Assembly: GCA_003991915.1 (NCBI GenBank) | Contig: RQTK01000005.1 | Span: forward strand, 574,238 to 638,237 | Source: Elysia chlorotica | Taxonomy: Eukaryota > Mollusca > Gastropoda > Plakobranchidae | Reading direction: 5' to 3' | DNA: 64,000 bases | Part shown: positions 12,601 through 21,100 of the stretch, one piece after another | Layout: each line of letters starts with the position of its first letter | Position numbering within the stretch: the first letter of the stretch is position 1 | The notes under the pieces: model-generated | Seen by the model: only the letters and a program-made list of their open reading frames with translations | The model's database searches: none | What the model was told of the DNA's origin: nothing | Program-made: the position numbers and the translations under genes

Positions 12601-15600
12601 AAGAATAAACTTAACACTTATGATAATAGTACAAAATATCACCAATTCACCATTTAGATTATACACGCTACAGACGGATTTCAGTAAGGCAACAGTACGG
12701 TTTAGTGTTCATAATAGATTTAATATATAATGACGAGCCGGATATTCACCTAGACTAACTGCGGGGCTATTCACGCAACCATTGTGGAATTATAAACAGC
12801 TAAATTTCCTCGGATTACAAAACCTATGAATGTGAACTGGGGAGGAAAGGAGGAAATATAGTGGAAAGGTGGAAAATACCAAGGAAAGGGGGAAACTCCT
12901 CCTTAACAACACAAAAACAAGGCTCTTTGCAGATCAGCGGAAAATCATCTTTACTGATGGATACCATAAAGAATAAAATCTAACCCGATCAAAAGACAGG
13001 GACACATCTGCTTGTCAATCCTGAGCACTACTGACTACCCTATCTGATTCCCTTGCCGTGACGACTCACCAAGGCCAATGATTTTATATGTGACTTCCGA
13101 GGCATTCACTTGCACCATGTTCACATCAGGGAAGTCTCTACCGTATCCAATCTGGTAACCGTCGACAGGCACTGGCAATCCAAACTCATCCTGCTGAGGA
13201 GGTTGCCAGGAAACCATAACAAACGTAGAGTATGGAACAACATACAGCTCGGTCATATGTGGTGGTTCTTGGGAAATTTCTTGAAATGCAAAAACAAGAA
13301 AAATCAAATGCTTCTATGAGACATTATCTAAATGGCTTAAAACCACGTATGCATTTAACACTTCATAGGTTGATCTCCAAGAGACATAGATGATTACATA
13401 AATTTAAATATGATTGACTTATCTCCTCTTTATATAAGACATTAAAACATAAGGAGGTCCCTGGAAAAAAAAAAAAGATTTAAATAAGTGGAAATAAAAT
13501 TAACAAGCATTGACTTGCTACATACTTATAACTCTTAACTTAATTCAGCTAAGCCCAATAAGCTACAGATTTCTAATTCACTTTTCTTTGCACTGAATAT
13601 CAAAATTGAAAAGTCAACGTTCATTTGCATATAGATAGAAAGAGAACAAACAAGAAAGTATAGGTTTCATTGATCATGGCTTTGTGAGCAAATTTTGAAA
13701 TTTGCTTGAACATAAAAACTTCAATTAAAAATTCAGTCACCATAATCGAACAATGATTGACTTTTCAAGTTAAAAACATCTTTCATCTATATATTAGCAT
13801 AAAAAAGTATTACCCCCTTTGTCTTTCTTTTTCTTGCCATCTTTCCGTTTTTTCTTTCTCTCTCTGTCGTCCTTCTTTCTATCTTTATCTTTCTCCTCTC
13901 CTTCTTTCTTGAGATTGTCTTTCCGAGATGCTTTCCCCTTACATGGGCGAGTAGTCACCTTTATCTAGTTGGAATAAAAACTTTGAAAATCAAGTACAAT
14001 ATTTATTACTTTTTAAAGTTTTTGTTTGTCTTTTTTCTTCAAAGAATTTATCTATGTCATTAAAATCAATTGGGAATAAGGACATTTATTTTTATTTAAT
14101 GTATCTTAATAAAGTAGCATTAAAAACTACAGTCAAGCATAATTTCCAATATAAAAATAAAATTTGGATTATATGTAACTCATTACAGATATATTTCTTT
14201 AGAAAATTGTTGAATAATAATGCCTTTTCACCTTCTCAAATGACATAACCTATGAAAGGATACATAAAATTCAATACTTATTTGTTGCTTTGTTGTTGTT
14301 GTTTTTTATTCAAATTACTTTTGGCCTGAGCAATTTTATATGTTTTTAACTCTCTTTGTCCATATTATTAATGAAATCACATAATACTGACCTTTTTACA
14401 AACAGTATACTTTGAAGCTGTTTGAAGTTTTTGCACCATCTTTTGCTGTCTAGTTTTCCGATCACATTTTCTCCACTTTGCCTTGGTGTATTCACAATCT
14501 TAAAAGCAAAGAAAGATTCTAAATAATTAATTGTTTCTTTCAATAAAACCACAGCTTTTTCAAGAAGTCGTAAGGTATGCTAGAATTTGTAATATCTTAT
14601 TTTACTTCATATTTTGGTAGAATAAAATAAGCAATCTTTAAATGATCTTTTTTGATTGTACATTGGTCATCATCATAGTTTTCCAGATCTAAACTTGTTA
14701 TCTAAATAAATGTAGTGATTGCAAATTGCTAATTGAAGTTTTAAATTAAACAGAAACTAAATATTTAGGCTCATATATTTGGAAAGTCTAACCTAATCAA
14801 ACATTAAAAGAAGCTTAATTTAAAACCATTATCTTTTATGACAGTAATACAGAATAGTGTCACAAAAACATTAATGCATAAATTTTGTATTGCAATATTG
14901 TCCTATGACTTTGCTGGGGGGAGGGGGTCTTCTGAAAAAGAGTTTGCTCTATCATGGAAATTTTCCTTGGTTATGATCTCTTCCAAAACTTTCATATGCA
15001 TAAATTAATACCATTCAAATCATAATTTGGTACATTTTCTTAGTTTTCCTACAGACAACATAAGATTTATGACACCAAAAGGCACAAACCTGGATTGATA
15101 TCTTGCTTAGTTTTCTTTCCTTTTTGTTGTTTGATGCGGAGCCTCCTTCTCTTGTTTCTATTTTTTTTTCTCCGTTTTTCTTTTCGTGACATTTTTTTCT
15201 TTTTCCTTGAGCCGCGACCTCTTTTAATGTTTTTCTTACATCCTTTTTTCCGTCACACTGCCTGCTCTCTACAGTATTGTTGTCACATGTCTTGGTGTCA
15301 CCAGCAGAAAGCTCAAGTGTTCGAGTGGCAATCTTGGTGGCATTGTCACATGTAGACCAGTCTGATACTTGTACATACTTGCAACCTTCCAGGAACAACA
15401 ACAACAAAATTGTGAGAAATTATTTTTTTTTAAATAGGCACAAACTTAAATATACAATAATGTCCATGTGAAATAAAGAGAAGAAAATGTTAATGGATAT
15501 GACACACTTTGATAATGCCAAAAGAAATGTATCACAAAAAGTACTATTAAAAAAAAAAAGAGGGATAAAAGGGAAGGCCTATTTAAGCAACATGAAATTG

Positions 15601-16604
15601 AAAGGTTACTGGAGGTTGCCAATTGAAGGAAATCATGGAAAGGACTGGAATGAGATGAAAATGGATAGGATTGGTGAAGGTCTGTGATTGGCAGGAAACT
15701 GACAGGAAAAGAAAAAAATCTCCATGAAAATGTTTCTTTTTAATTCTTCTTTCAATTGAAAAAGTGACAACAAAAAAATGTTAAACGTTGAAGTTATAAT
15801 ATTTTTAAGTATAAATGACCATAACTGACTTTTTTTTAATGCTGTTAATACATAACAAAACATTCATAATCTTTATATTCACACAAAAAAGTTTGTACCA
15901 TTGATAAGGATAATTCCTTTATCACAAGGGCGAGAGTATGTCCTGCTTGGTGGGCATTTTTTCCTTCCTTTTAAAAGCTTTGCCTCTTTCGTTTGCAGAA
16001 GGAGAGTTTTGTCACAGGGACTCCACTTAGCACTGCTTTTGTCATATTTGCAACCTGACATGAAACATACATTGGTTTACAAAAATTGAAGTCTACAGTC
16101 TGTGAAGCATTAATTTGTTTAAAGGCTAGTACCAAACTGTCAACAATTATTGAATTAAAAAGGTGCCATGTAGCATATCATTTGTATGTAAAGATATCTA
16201 TTACAAAACAATTTTATAGCTTTAAAAGCATGTGTGTAATATTAACAGACAATATATGCTACATTAATGTAATTCATAATTAATGTAAATAAAAGTAAAC
16301 TCTAAAAGTTTTCAGACATTTTTAAGGTAAGGCTATTTCGACTCTCAATATTTACTTTTTTTCATAAACAAAAAAAAATAATTAAAAAAATTCCCTTTTC
16401 TATGAGCTCAGTTCATACACCTTCACAATGTACCACAAGTGTTTTCCATGTAGTGTTCATGGCATTCATCAGTTGGTCTATCGTTGAATAAGTATATGTA
16501 TGTTACTCACGGATTCTCACTCTTTTATCTTTTCTTGCTAAAGTTGTTCCAAGAACAAATAATACAACAGTGAGCAGTATGGTAGCTTCCGCATATGTTT
16601 TCAT
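522..16604 (-). CDS. Putative chimeric PTN/midkine-repeat plus DCC/neogenin-type FN3 protein, 3' end outside window
   Basis: Predicted secreted or cell-surface protein, about 945 codons in the window. Exons, 5' to 3': 16511-16604, 15899-16054, 15090-15385, 14392-14498, 13814-13964, 13070-13279, 10824-10922, 10413-10500, 8695-8963, 8265-8372, 7820-8014, 7463-7570, 6545-6742, 5977-6098, 4361-4577, 2770-2871, 1563-1760, 522-637. Rough residues: signal peptide 1-23; PTN/MK repeats about 32-83, 84-133 and 183-230; FN3 A 269-371, B 372-490, C 491-591, D 592-693, E 694-806, F 807-906, G from 907. All exons have AG/GT borders, and phases agree throughout except for one base in exon 3. PTN/MK domains bind heparin; DCC/neogenin FN3 domains bind netrin or RGM ligands. 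A transmembrane segment, if any, lies beyond the left edge. The alternative is two genes, a midkine-like one ending near 13.79 kb and an FN3 gene with an unseen start. The individual domains are well supported; their union in one transcript is inference. Confidence 0.7.
712..965 (+). mobile_element. tRNA-derived SINE-like element
   Basis: The head has an A-box-like GGCTCAAATGGTAGCGCC and a B-box-like GGTCTGCAGTTCTAATCTC at tRNA spacing. A body and a 3' segment (ACAATATAGCC...GCTGACGTTGGACGTTAAG) follow; the 3' segment recurs at 4.96, 5.34 and 9.51 kb. Confidence 0.55.
1005..1060 (-). mobile_element. tRNA-like SINE head fragment
   Basis: The reverse complement contains TAGCTTGGTCGGTTAGCACT, an A-box-like arm of a tRNA. 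It is short and decayed. Confidence 0.35.
1563..1760 (-). CDS. Exon 17: FN3 domain F, second half
   Basis: It encodes EYVVMYTTDRWKLQKQWQ and LRPETTYYFFVQAMTDLGFG. It is 198 nt, the same length and phase as exon 13, and similar to it, which points to duplication of a domain-6-type exon pair. Confidence 0.8.
2770..2871 (-). CDS. Exon 16: FN3 domain F, first half
   Basis: It encodes DFSQPPLIAEVHGR and VAVLTWQPHLDSKIK. Phase requires the acceptor ttatgtag at 2873-2872, not the nearby ctcacag, which would run into a stop. Its 5' boundary is nearly duplicated at 3929-3964. Confidence 0.75.
3709..3996 (-). pseudogene. Tyrosine recombinase C-terminal fragment, decayed
   Basis: Within intron 15 of the FN3 gene. 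Minus-strand residues STSLRETIKEAGF, RCFRLTAATAAVHMGYD and IRELGRWKSLDAF match the box II region of DIRS/Crypton-type tyrosine recombinases (usual pattern H-x-F-R...AAT...LGRW...Y). The conserved His is Arg here and the catalytic Tyr position reads His, so it is inactive. Only about 95 codons remain. Confidence 0.55.
4361..4577 (-). CDS. Exon 15: FN3 domain E, second half
   Basis: It encodes ATYTVRYRGL, LEPLTRYEFSVKVHRQ and ESPWSQPV. The YEFSV and PWSQ motifs are like the domain-5 type. Phase 0 in, phase 1 out. It is notably more GC-rich than the surrounding intron. Confidence 0.8.
4891..5100. repeat. Interspersed repeat, copy 1
   Basis: About 210 bp, nearly identical to 5265-5474. It contains GGAGTCACCGCTGCTACTAG and ACAATATAGCCATTGCCTTG. 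Related sequence lies at 9.39-9.54 kb. Confidence 0.8.
5240..5499. mobile_element. Interspersed repeat, copy 2, with 25-bp target-site duplication
   Basis: The 210-bp copy at 5265-5474 is flanked by direct repeats of CTTATAACCATCTGTGAAAA plus ATGAA (5240-5264 and 5475-5499). Perfect 25-bp flanking repeats suggest a recent retroposed insertion. Confidence 0.7.
5977..6098 (-). CDS. Exon 14: FN3 domain E, first half
   Basis: It encodes QPRNLQANVLSSTSVVVSWQ and ends ARIYEE at donor gtgagg in phase 0. It resembles a domain-5-type FN3 start. Confidence 0.75.
6545..6742 (-). CDS. Exon 13: FN3 domain D, second half
   Basis: It encodes GFVILYTED, LEPDTSYHFKVQAHTSIGYG and SNTVLFKTP, similar to neogenin/DCC FN3 domain 6. 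198 nt, phase 1 in and out. Confidence 0.8.
7463..7570 (-). CDS. Exon 12: FN3 domain D, first half
   Basis: It encodes DPAPVPATLTASRAP and AAMLVWEIPQKV. The acceptor ctaccag and the phase-1 donor gtgaat bracket exactly the same length (108 nt) as exon 10. The conserved Trp and the phases place it as the missing first half of domain D. Confidence 0.7.
7820..8014 (-). CDS. Exon 11: FN3 domain C, second half
   Basis: It encodes DYDVSYITSTIDGQPLEQRV and SPGVTYDFSVNAKNKKGIGP. It completes domain C and ends at donor gtacaa, phase 1. Confidence 0.8.
8265..8372 (-). CDS. Exon 10: FN3 domain C, first half
   Basis: It encodes SSAPRDLTVI, then VLLTWQPPLEANGVIT, matching the start of neogenin/DCC FN3 domain 6. 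Phase 1 on both sides. Confidence 0.8.
8695..8963 (-). CDS. Exon 9: FN3 domain B, second half
   Basis: It encodes KREYYLRYRP, RPHTRYEFAVMASDGQ and RNSTWSM. The WSM-type motif is typical of neogenin/DCC FN3 domain 5. Acceptor cctcag, donor gtgggt. Confidence 0.8.
9165..9545. mobile_element. Foldback/MITE-like element with internal repeats
   Basis: About 85 bp at 9165-9255 (from CTAGAAAAAGCAGAAAAATT) is the inverse of 9358-9443 (ending TTTTTCTGCTTTTTCTA). Between them, AGATCCATGTGTAG...GCCAGTAGCTTA occurs twice. To the right is the same body and tail as the 4.9 and 5.3 kb repeats. Confidence 0.55.
10413..10500 (-). CDS. Exon 8: FN3 domain B, first half
   Basis: It encodes MPPIGVRALVLSAYEINVTW, close to the start of neogenin/DCC FN3 domain 5. 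Donor GC|gtaagt, phase 2. Confidence 0.8.
10824..10922 (-). CDS. Exon 7: FN3 domain A, second half
   Basis: It encodes PGWQYIISIRAYNHMGVGQ, then ALYETVMTR, the E-F-G strand region of an FN3 domain. It joins exon 6 in phase 1 to make one continuous domain. The donor gtctgt is weak. Confidence 0.75.
10923..13069. other. Intron 6 of the FN3 gene (2.1 kb)
   Basis: AT-rich sequence with no domain-like open frame on either strand. I see no recognisable element. Confidence 0.6.
13070..13279 (-). CDS. Exon 6: FN3 domain A, first half
   Basis: The acceptor follows a strong pyrimidine tract (tgcatttcaag). It encodes ELYVVPYSTFVMVSWQPP and GYQIGYG, and resembles the fourth FN3 domain of neogenin/DCC. 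Donor G|gtgagt, phase 1 in and out. Confidence 0.8.
13814..13964 (-). CDS. Exon 5: end of third PTN/MK repeat and Lys-rich tail
   Basis: It starts IKVTTRPCKGKASRK, supplying the last Cys, then becomes a charged Lys/Glu/Asp/Arg stretch like the basic tails of midkine proteins. The donor GGG G|gtaata is phase 1. If it is not spliced, translation stops nine codons after KDKG (GNTFLC then stop follows), giving a possible short isoform. Confidence 0.65.
14392..14498 (-). CDS. Exon 4: third PTN/MK-type repeat, first part
   Basis: Acceptor cttttaag, donor aag|gtcagt. It encodes CEYTKAKWRKCDRKT and ends ...YTVCKK in phase 0. The fourth cysteine of the repeat lies in the next exon. Confidence 0.7.
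15090..15385 (-). CDS. Exon 3: second PTN/MK-type repeat and basic linker, with a frame break
   Basis: It opens CKYVQVSDWSTCDNATKIAT and closes the repeat with TC and RQC, so four cysteines again. After the last Cys the exon is open in two frames. The frame that joins exon 4 correctly is an extremely Lys/Arg-rich linker, but reaching it needs one extra base at the A6 run (15244-15249). At 296 nt the exon leaves phase 0, whereas exon 4 needs phase 1. Confidence 0.7.
15899..16054 (-). CDS. Exon 2: first PTN/MK-type repeat
   Basis: Acceptor tgtcag, phase 1 in and phase 1 out. It encodes CKYDKSSAKWSPCD, then a conserved Leu, then KKC and SRPC. That is the four-cysteine, C-x-Y...W-x-x-C-D...C...P-C pattern of the pleiotrophin/midkine C-terminal domain (heparin-binding, thrombospondin-repeat-like fold). 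Confidence 0.75.
16511..16604 (-). CDS. Exon 1: start codon and signal peptide
   Basis: The ATG is at 16604-16602 on the minus strand. The first 23 residues (MKTYAEATILLTVVLFVLGT, then TLA) form a classic hydrophobic signal peptide, followed by a basic stretch RKDKRVRI. The exon ends at a strong donor, gtgagt, in phase 1. Confidence 0.8.
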
Positions 16605-17019
16605 CGTCCCATCAAACCGTCAGTAAAACTTTTCTTTACAAAGCAGTCATTTGTCTTTTCCCGTGAATGTGTATGACAGGTCCAAGATACATAACACAGA
16701 TGCAGAGAGACTTGTAAAAATATAGCACTGGGGTTAAATCTAAAAGAAAAAAAAAAAAAAAAGGATGAATGAGAATGAGAAGAAGGGAAATATAGAAGAC
16801 GCAGATGCTAAAAAGAAAGAGAAGAAAAAGAAGATATTTATGAGTATCACTAAGATCTAAATCGAGGCCTTCATTCTGAATTTATAAAGTAGGCTAATGG
16901 GAGAGCTGATTAATGATCTATCTAGGGGGGTGTGGACAAACATACACAAGCACATAAAATTGATATATATGTTTAGCAATTGAAACCCTATCTCTCTCTC
17001 TCACACTTGCTTGCTTTGT

Positions 17020-17100
<81 letters not shown>

Positions 17101-17764
17101 CAGGTTGACTAATTCCGATGTAATCGAATCTTACCCACTCGCCCCTCGAATCTCGCCCACCCACCCATTTGATCGCTCATAGGCTAGGGACCACAAAACT
17201 AAAGGAGTACCGTCTCGGAGGACACTCCCATTTATAAGGGTATTCTAGAAACATCTTCATCTACTTTTTATGTCTTGCGAAAAAAAAATAATGTTCAACG
17301 TAGGGTTTACATCTGGATCTGAGTCCGGTTGTTTACTACAATGTTTACCTGTCCTCACTGAAGTGAAACGATCGCCGTGTTTAGCCAAACCCAAGTAACC
17401 ATTCTCTCTCATTCAGCAACTGCAAGTTTTTGTTGTTAGTGTTAGGCCTAGCAGTTTAAAAGGACTCTTGATCACATTATTTTTTGTTTACATTCACTCA
17501 TAGCACTAGTGCTATTTATAGATCTATGCATTCACTCAATTTTTCTTGTCCACTGATGTGTGCAATAACTGAATAAGCACTCACTAGATAAAGTCATATC
17601 AAAAGGGCTTGAGTATACAATGTGCATGTGCCCGTGCCAGTGATAATAAACATCTCTAGATTGAGCTGCATGTTTTTACCATAAATTGGCTGCATGATAT
17701 GAAACACATTATCCAAAATATAACAGGAGGAGCACTTGACAGTTTCTAGCTTTTTGTGCTAATC
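16605..17764. promoter_or_regulatory. Divergent intergenic/promoter region
   Basis: It separates the two head-to-head start codons by 1.16 kb and so should hold both 5' UTRs and promoters. It contains a long (CT)n tract (17023-17098) and a moderately GC-rich stretch right after it (about 17100-17230). No clear TATA box was identified. The assignment rests on position alone. Confidence 0.4.
17023..17098. repeat. (CT)n microsatellite
   Basis: Uninterrupted TC dinucleotide repeat of about 76 bp in the divergent intergenic region. Confidence 0.95.
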
Positions 17765-18112
17765 ATGATACCTGTCAATCTGTTGGGTGGTTATCGAATT
17801 CTTGCAACATTGAGGTGTAAAACATGTTTTCTGTTCGGTATTTTGGTATCACTGGCTTTCATTCTGGATTGTTTGGCTGCACACAATGGGTGTACTGCAC
17901 CTTTTGTGCTCCCGCATAAACCTTTCCTGGTGGTCTGGAATCACCCCACATCAGCATGTGAAAAGCATGGTATCGACATTGGTTTTTCAAGATGGGGTAT
18001 TGTTGACAACAGTGATGACAGTTTTATTGGAAATCAAGTATCTCTTCTCTACAGACCAGGTCAATGGCCTCATTTTTCTCAAGACCAAGTATATTATGGA
18101 GGCATACCTCAA
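17765..18112 (+). CDS. Hyaluronidase exon 1
   Basis: Signal segment and N-terminal TIM-barrel start (KPFLVVWNHPTSAC, VSLLYRPGQWPHF, YYGGIPQ). Donor CAA|gtaaga, phase 0. Confidence 0.9.
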
Positions 18113-21100
18113 GTAAGAGAGGAATCATTTTTCTTGTTCATATACTTTGCCATGTAATATTGTCAATATTTTTATCATTTTGAAAAAAAAAAAGATGTTT
18201 TATGACTCATTTAGGCTTGAATTTTCACTGCAATATATAATTATAATTTACATTCTACCTGAAATTGTAATAGGCTTATAAAGTTTTGAACATCTTTGAG
18301 AAGAAACACCAGTTTTGCTGTTAGGTTTTGGACATAAAAACACTGACATACATTAAATCATGACAAAGAAAAATCAAATAAGCTTTTGCAATAAGTAACA
18401 CAAATAACGAAAATCAACCAAAACAGAATATGATATATGTTCATGTAATACTAGTTACAAAAATATGAAAATGTTTCTTTGATTTTTTTCTTTACAGCTT
18501 GGAGATGAGTCCTCTCACATTGAATCCCTAAAAGCTGTCATTAGATCAAAGATACAACATGACAACTTTTCTGGACTTGGGGTTATTGACTTTGAAAGAT
18601 GGCGACCTCTTTATTTTCTAAACTTTGACAGCCTGAAAATATATCAAGAAAAGTCCCTGGAGTTGGCAAAGAAAAGACACCCAAGCTACAACAAATCTCA
18701 AATACTAGAAGTGGCTGTAAAAGAATTTGAGCTTGCTGCTCGGTATTGTAAAACATTTTATTGTTGTGATTTTAAATACATGTACATGTGTTAACTGGGA
18801 ATGCCGTTAGTGCAATGGTTTCTACATTGGACCGCAAGGAGCGAATTCTATCTCTGTGAGGACATATTTTTTTATTAATTAAAAAAAAAAATATTTACAT
18901 ATTGCACTGGTTTTGTTAATGATTTGCTCTTAATAATCATTTCAACTTTAATACAGTAGTTCTACAAGTCACTTTATTATAAGAGCAATGACTTTCTACA
19001 AGAACATTTTTTATATACAATACTTGACTCTCCCATATTTGTTTTTACAGATCATACATAGAGGGAAGTTTGAAGACAGCAAAAGTTGAACGTCCCAATG
19101 GCAAATGGGGATACTATGGTTATCCTAGATGTTGGGATAAAAACTGCAATAGATCAACCATCATAAACAATGACAAGTAATGGCATCCACACCTTACATT
19201 AGGATTAATTACATGTACCAGTAATCAGTCTCTTCTAATCCCAAGGGAAACAAAGATATATAGATACATTTTTAAACATAAAATTAAAAAAAATTAAAGT
19301 CTATGGCAATTGCAATAAATTGGCAACAAACTTGATTTTTTCAAGTGTGTTTTTAAATCTAAATAAAAAATATCTTATGAGCCACCAGAGAGCTTTTAGA
19401 TTTATTTAGTGTGGATTTCCAATATTACTTTATTCATAGTCTATGTATTTAACCTTTTAAATATTTTTTTTTGTTGTTGCAGTATTATGTGCATATTCAG
19501 ATAAAAATATGCAATGAACCTTTTTTTTTACATTTGATTTGATAAAACTTTTCACCTGATCATCCAACCTGCTGTATGCCTGTAAAACTCTTTAAACACA
19601 AAAAATTACTCCTGTTTAGATCATCTATTTCCATTTAATTACAAATCAAGTGTTTATAGTAATCGTGGGAACTTACAAAAAGATATGTTATTTTGACTTT
19701 TAATATAACAAAAGTCAAAATATCTCATCTGAACAATGGGACCAAACAGTGTTGGATATTCATTTACAACCAGTTTAGAATGCAAGACCATCTGGGAGAA
19801 GTGGGTTTGACATTGCCCAGCGATGTGGTGACATTACATGTACAATTGTAAAACTCAAAGGACATGGTGGGCCCAGGCATTTTCTCTTTAATAGTTAAAT
19901 CAAAACCTATATTAGGTTCAAATTTACAATTCAGGCAAAGCATTTTTTAGTTCAGTAAGCAAATTTAATGGTTTAAAGAGACATGATTTATGAGACTTCA
20001 AACAACTTCTATGTACCAACAATGATCTTACCCTCCCAATGTCCCAACCTGCTCCTCAGAATGAGCTGGGTGTTTGCGGCCAGCACTGGTCTGTATCCAT
20101 CCATATACTTCGCTCGCACGTCCTCACCAGCTGCCAGGGCAGACATGATCACCAAGCGCCTAATGGAAACGCTTCGTGTTCAGGCCAAGTGGGCCCCAAC
20201 AGATTCTGCCATTTTTCCGTACTCTCTCTGCCAAGATGGACCTTACGATTTTTTTTCTCCAGTAAGTTGATTTTATTTTGTTTTCTTATTTGTAGTTATA
20301 TTTGATTTTTATTGGAAATATTTGCTCATCATGAATAAATACCTAATAAGTGTCTTGTATTGTACTTTTTCATTAGGTAAAAACTTAAGGCAGCTGATGA
20401 TTTTTTAAGCATTTTATTATGATGGGCATCCTCTGTCTTGGATACGATGGTGTTTGCCCTGCATAATTTTGTTCCTGTCACTTTTGAGAGCATTGATGGA
20501 TATGACTCGCATTTAATTTCACCATGGATTTTGTGCTTGGTTATGCTGCCTCTTTTTCCTCCTTCCTCTCCTCTTTTCAAACTGCTTCTTTCCCTTCTCC
20601 TCACCCTTCTTGGCTCCTGATTGTGTGAACTCTAGACTTTAAAACAGTGCTGTCAGGCATGCCAGCTTAAAAAATATTAAAACTAGACCATAGCATGAAG
20701 TTAGTTCAGAGTCAAGCACTTTGAGTACAAACAAATCTCGGACAGATTTTTCTTAGGCTAAAGCTCTGATTAGTGTGCTGCATTTAGCATCATAGTTCTT
20801 GTGTTCTTTTTGCTGTACAGACCTGCAGTGCAGTAAACGAAATTTCTAAGTGGGTTCCAACTGTCCTCTGCATTTTGTTTTACATTTTAGACAATCACTC
20901 TTGGTGATGATCAGTTTCAGCTAATCACTCTTGGTGATGATCAGTTTCAGCTAATGCAAGTGTTTTGACCTTGGATGTTTCCTGGTGGCATAACTTGTTC
21001 TGGCAGGCGCAATAACAGCAGATTTCTAGAAGCTTCTGAGCCTTCTCATTCGTCCTCTCTATGCTGTAATGTCCCAACACGTTTGGCCATGATTCTTGGT

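Noticed and set aside
13035..13307. ATG at 13307 as the start of a separate FN3 gene
   Set aside because: The residues MIFLVFAFQ are the pyrimidine tract and acceptor of an intron read as protein. There is no full signal peptide, and phase fits the upstream Lys-rich exon.
14346..14552. Other-frame reading of exon 4
   Set aside because: That frame hits a stop immediately after joining exon 5, while the frame used gives the four-cysteine PTN/MK pattern.
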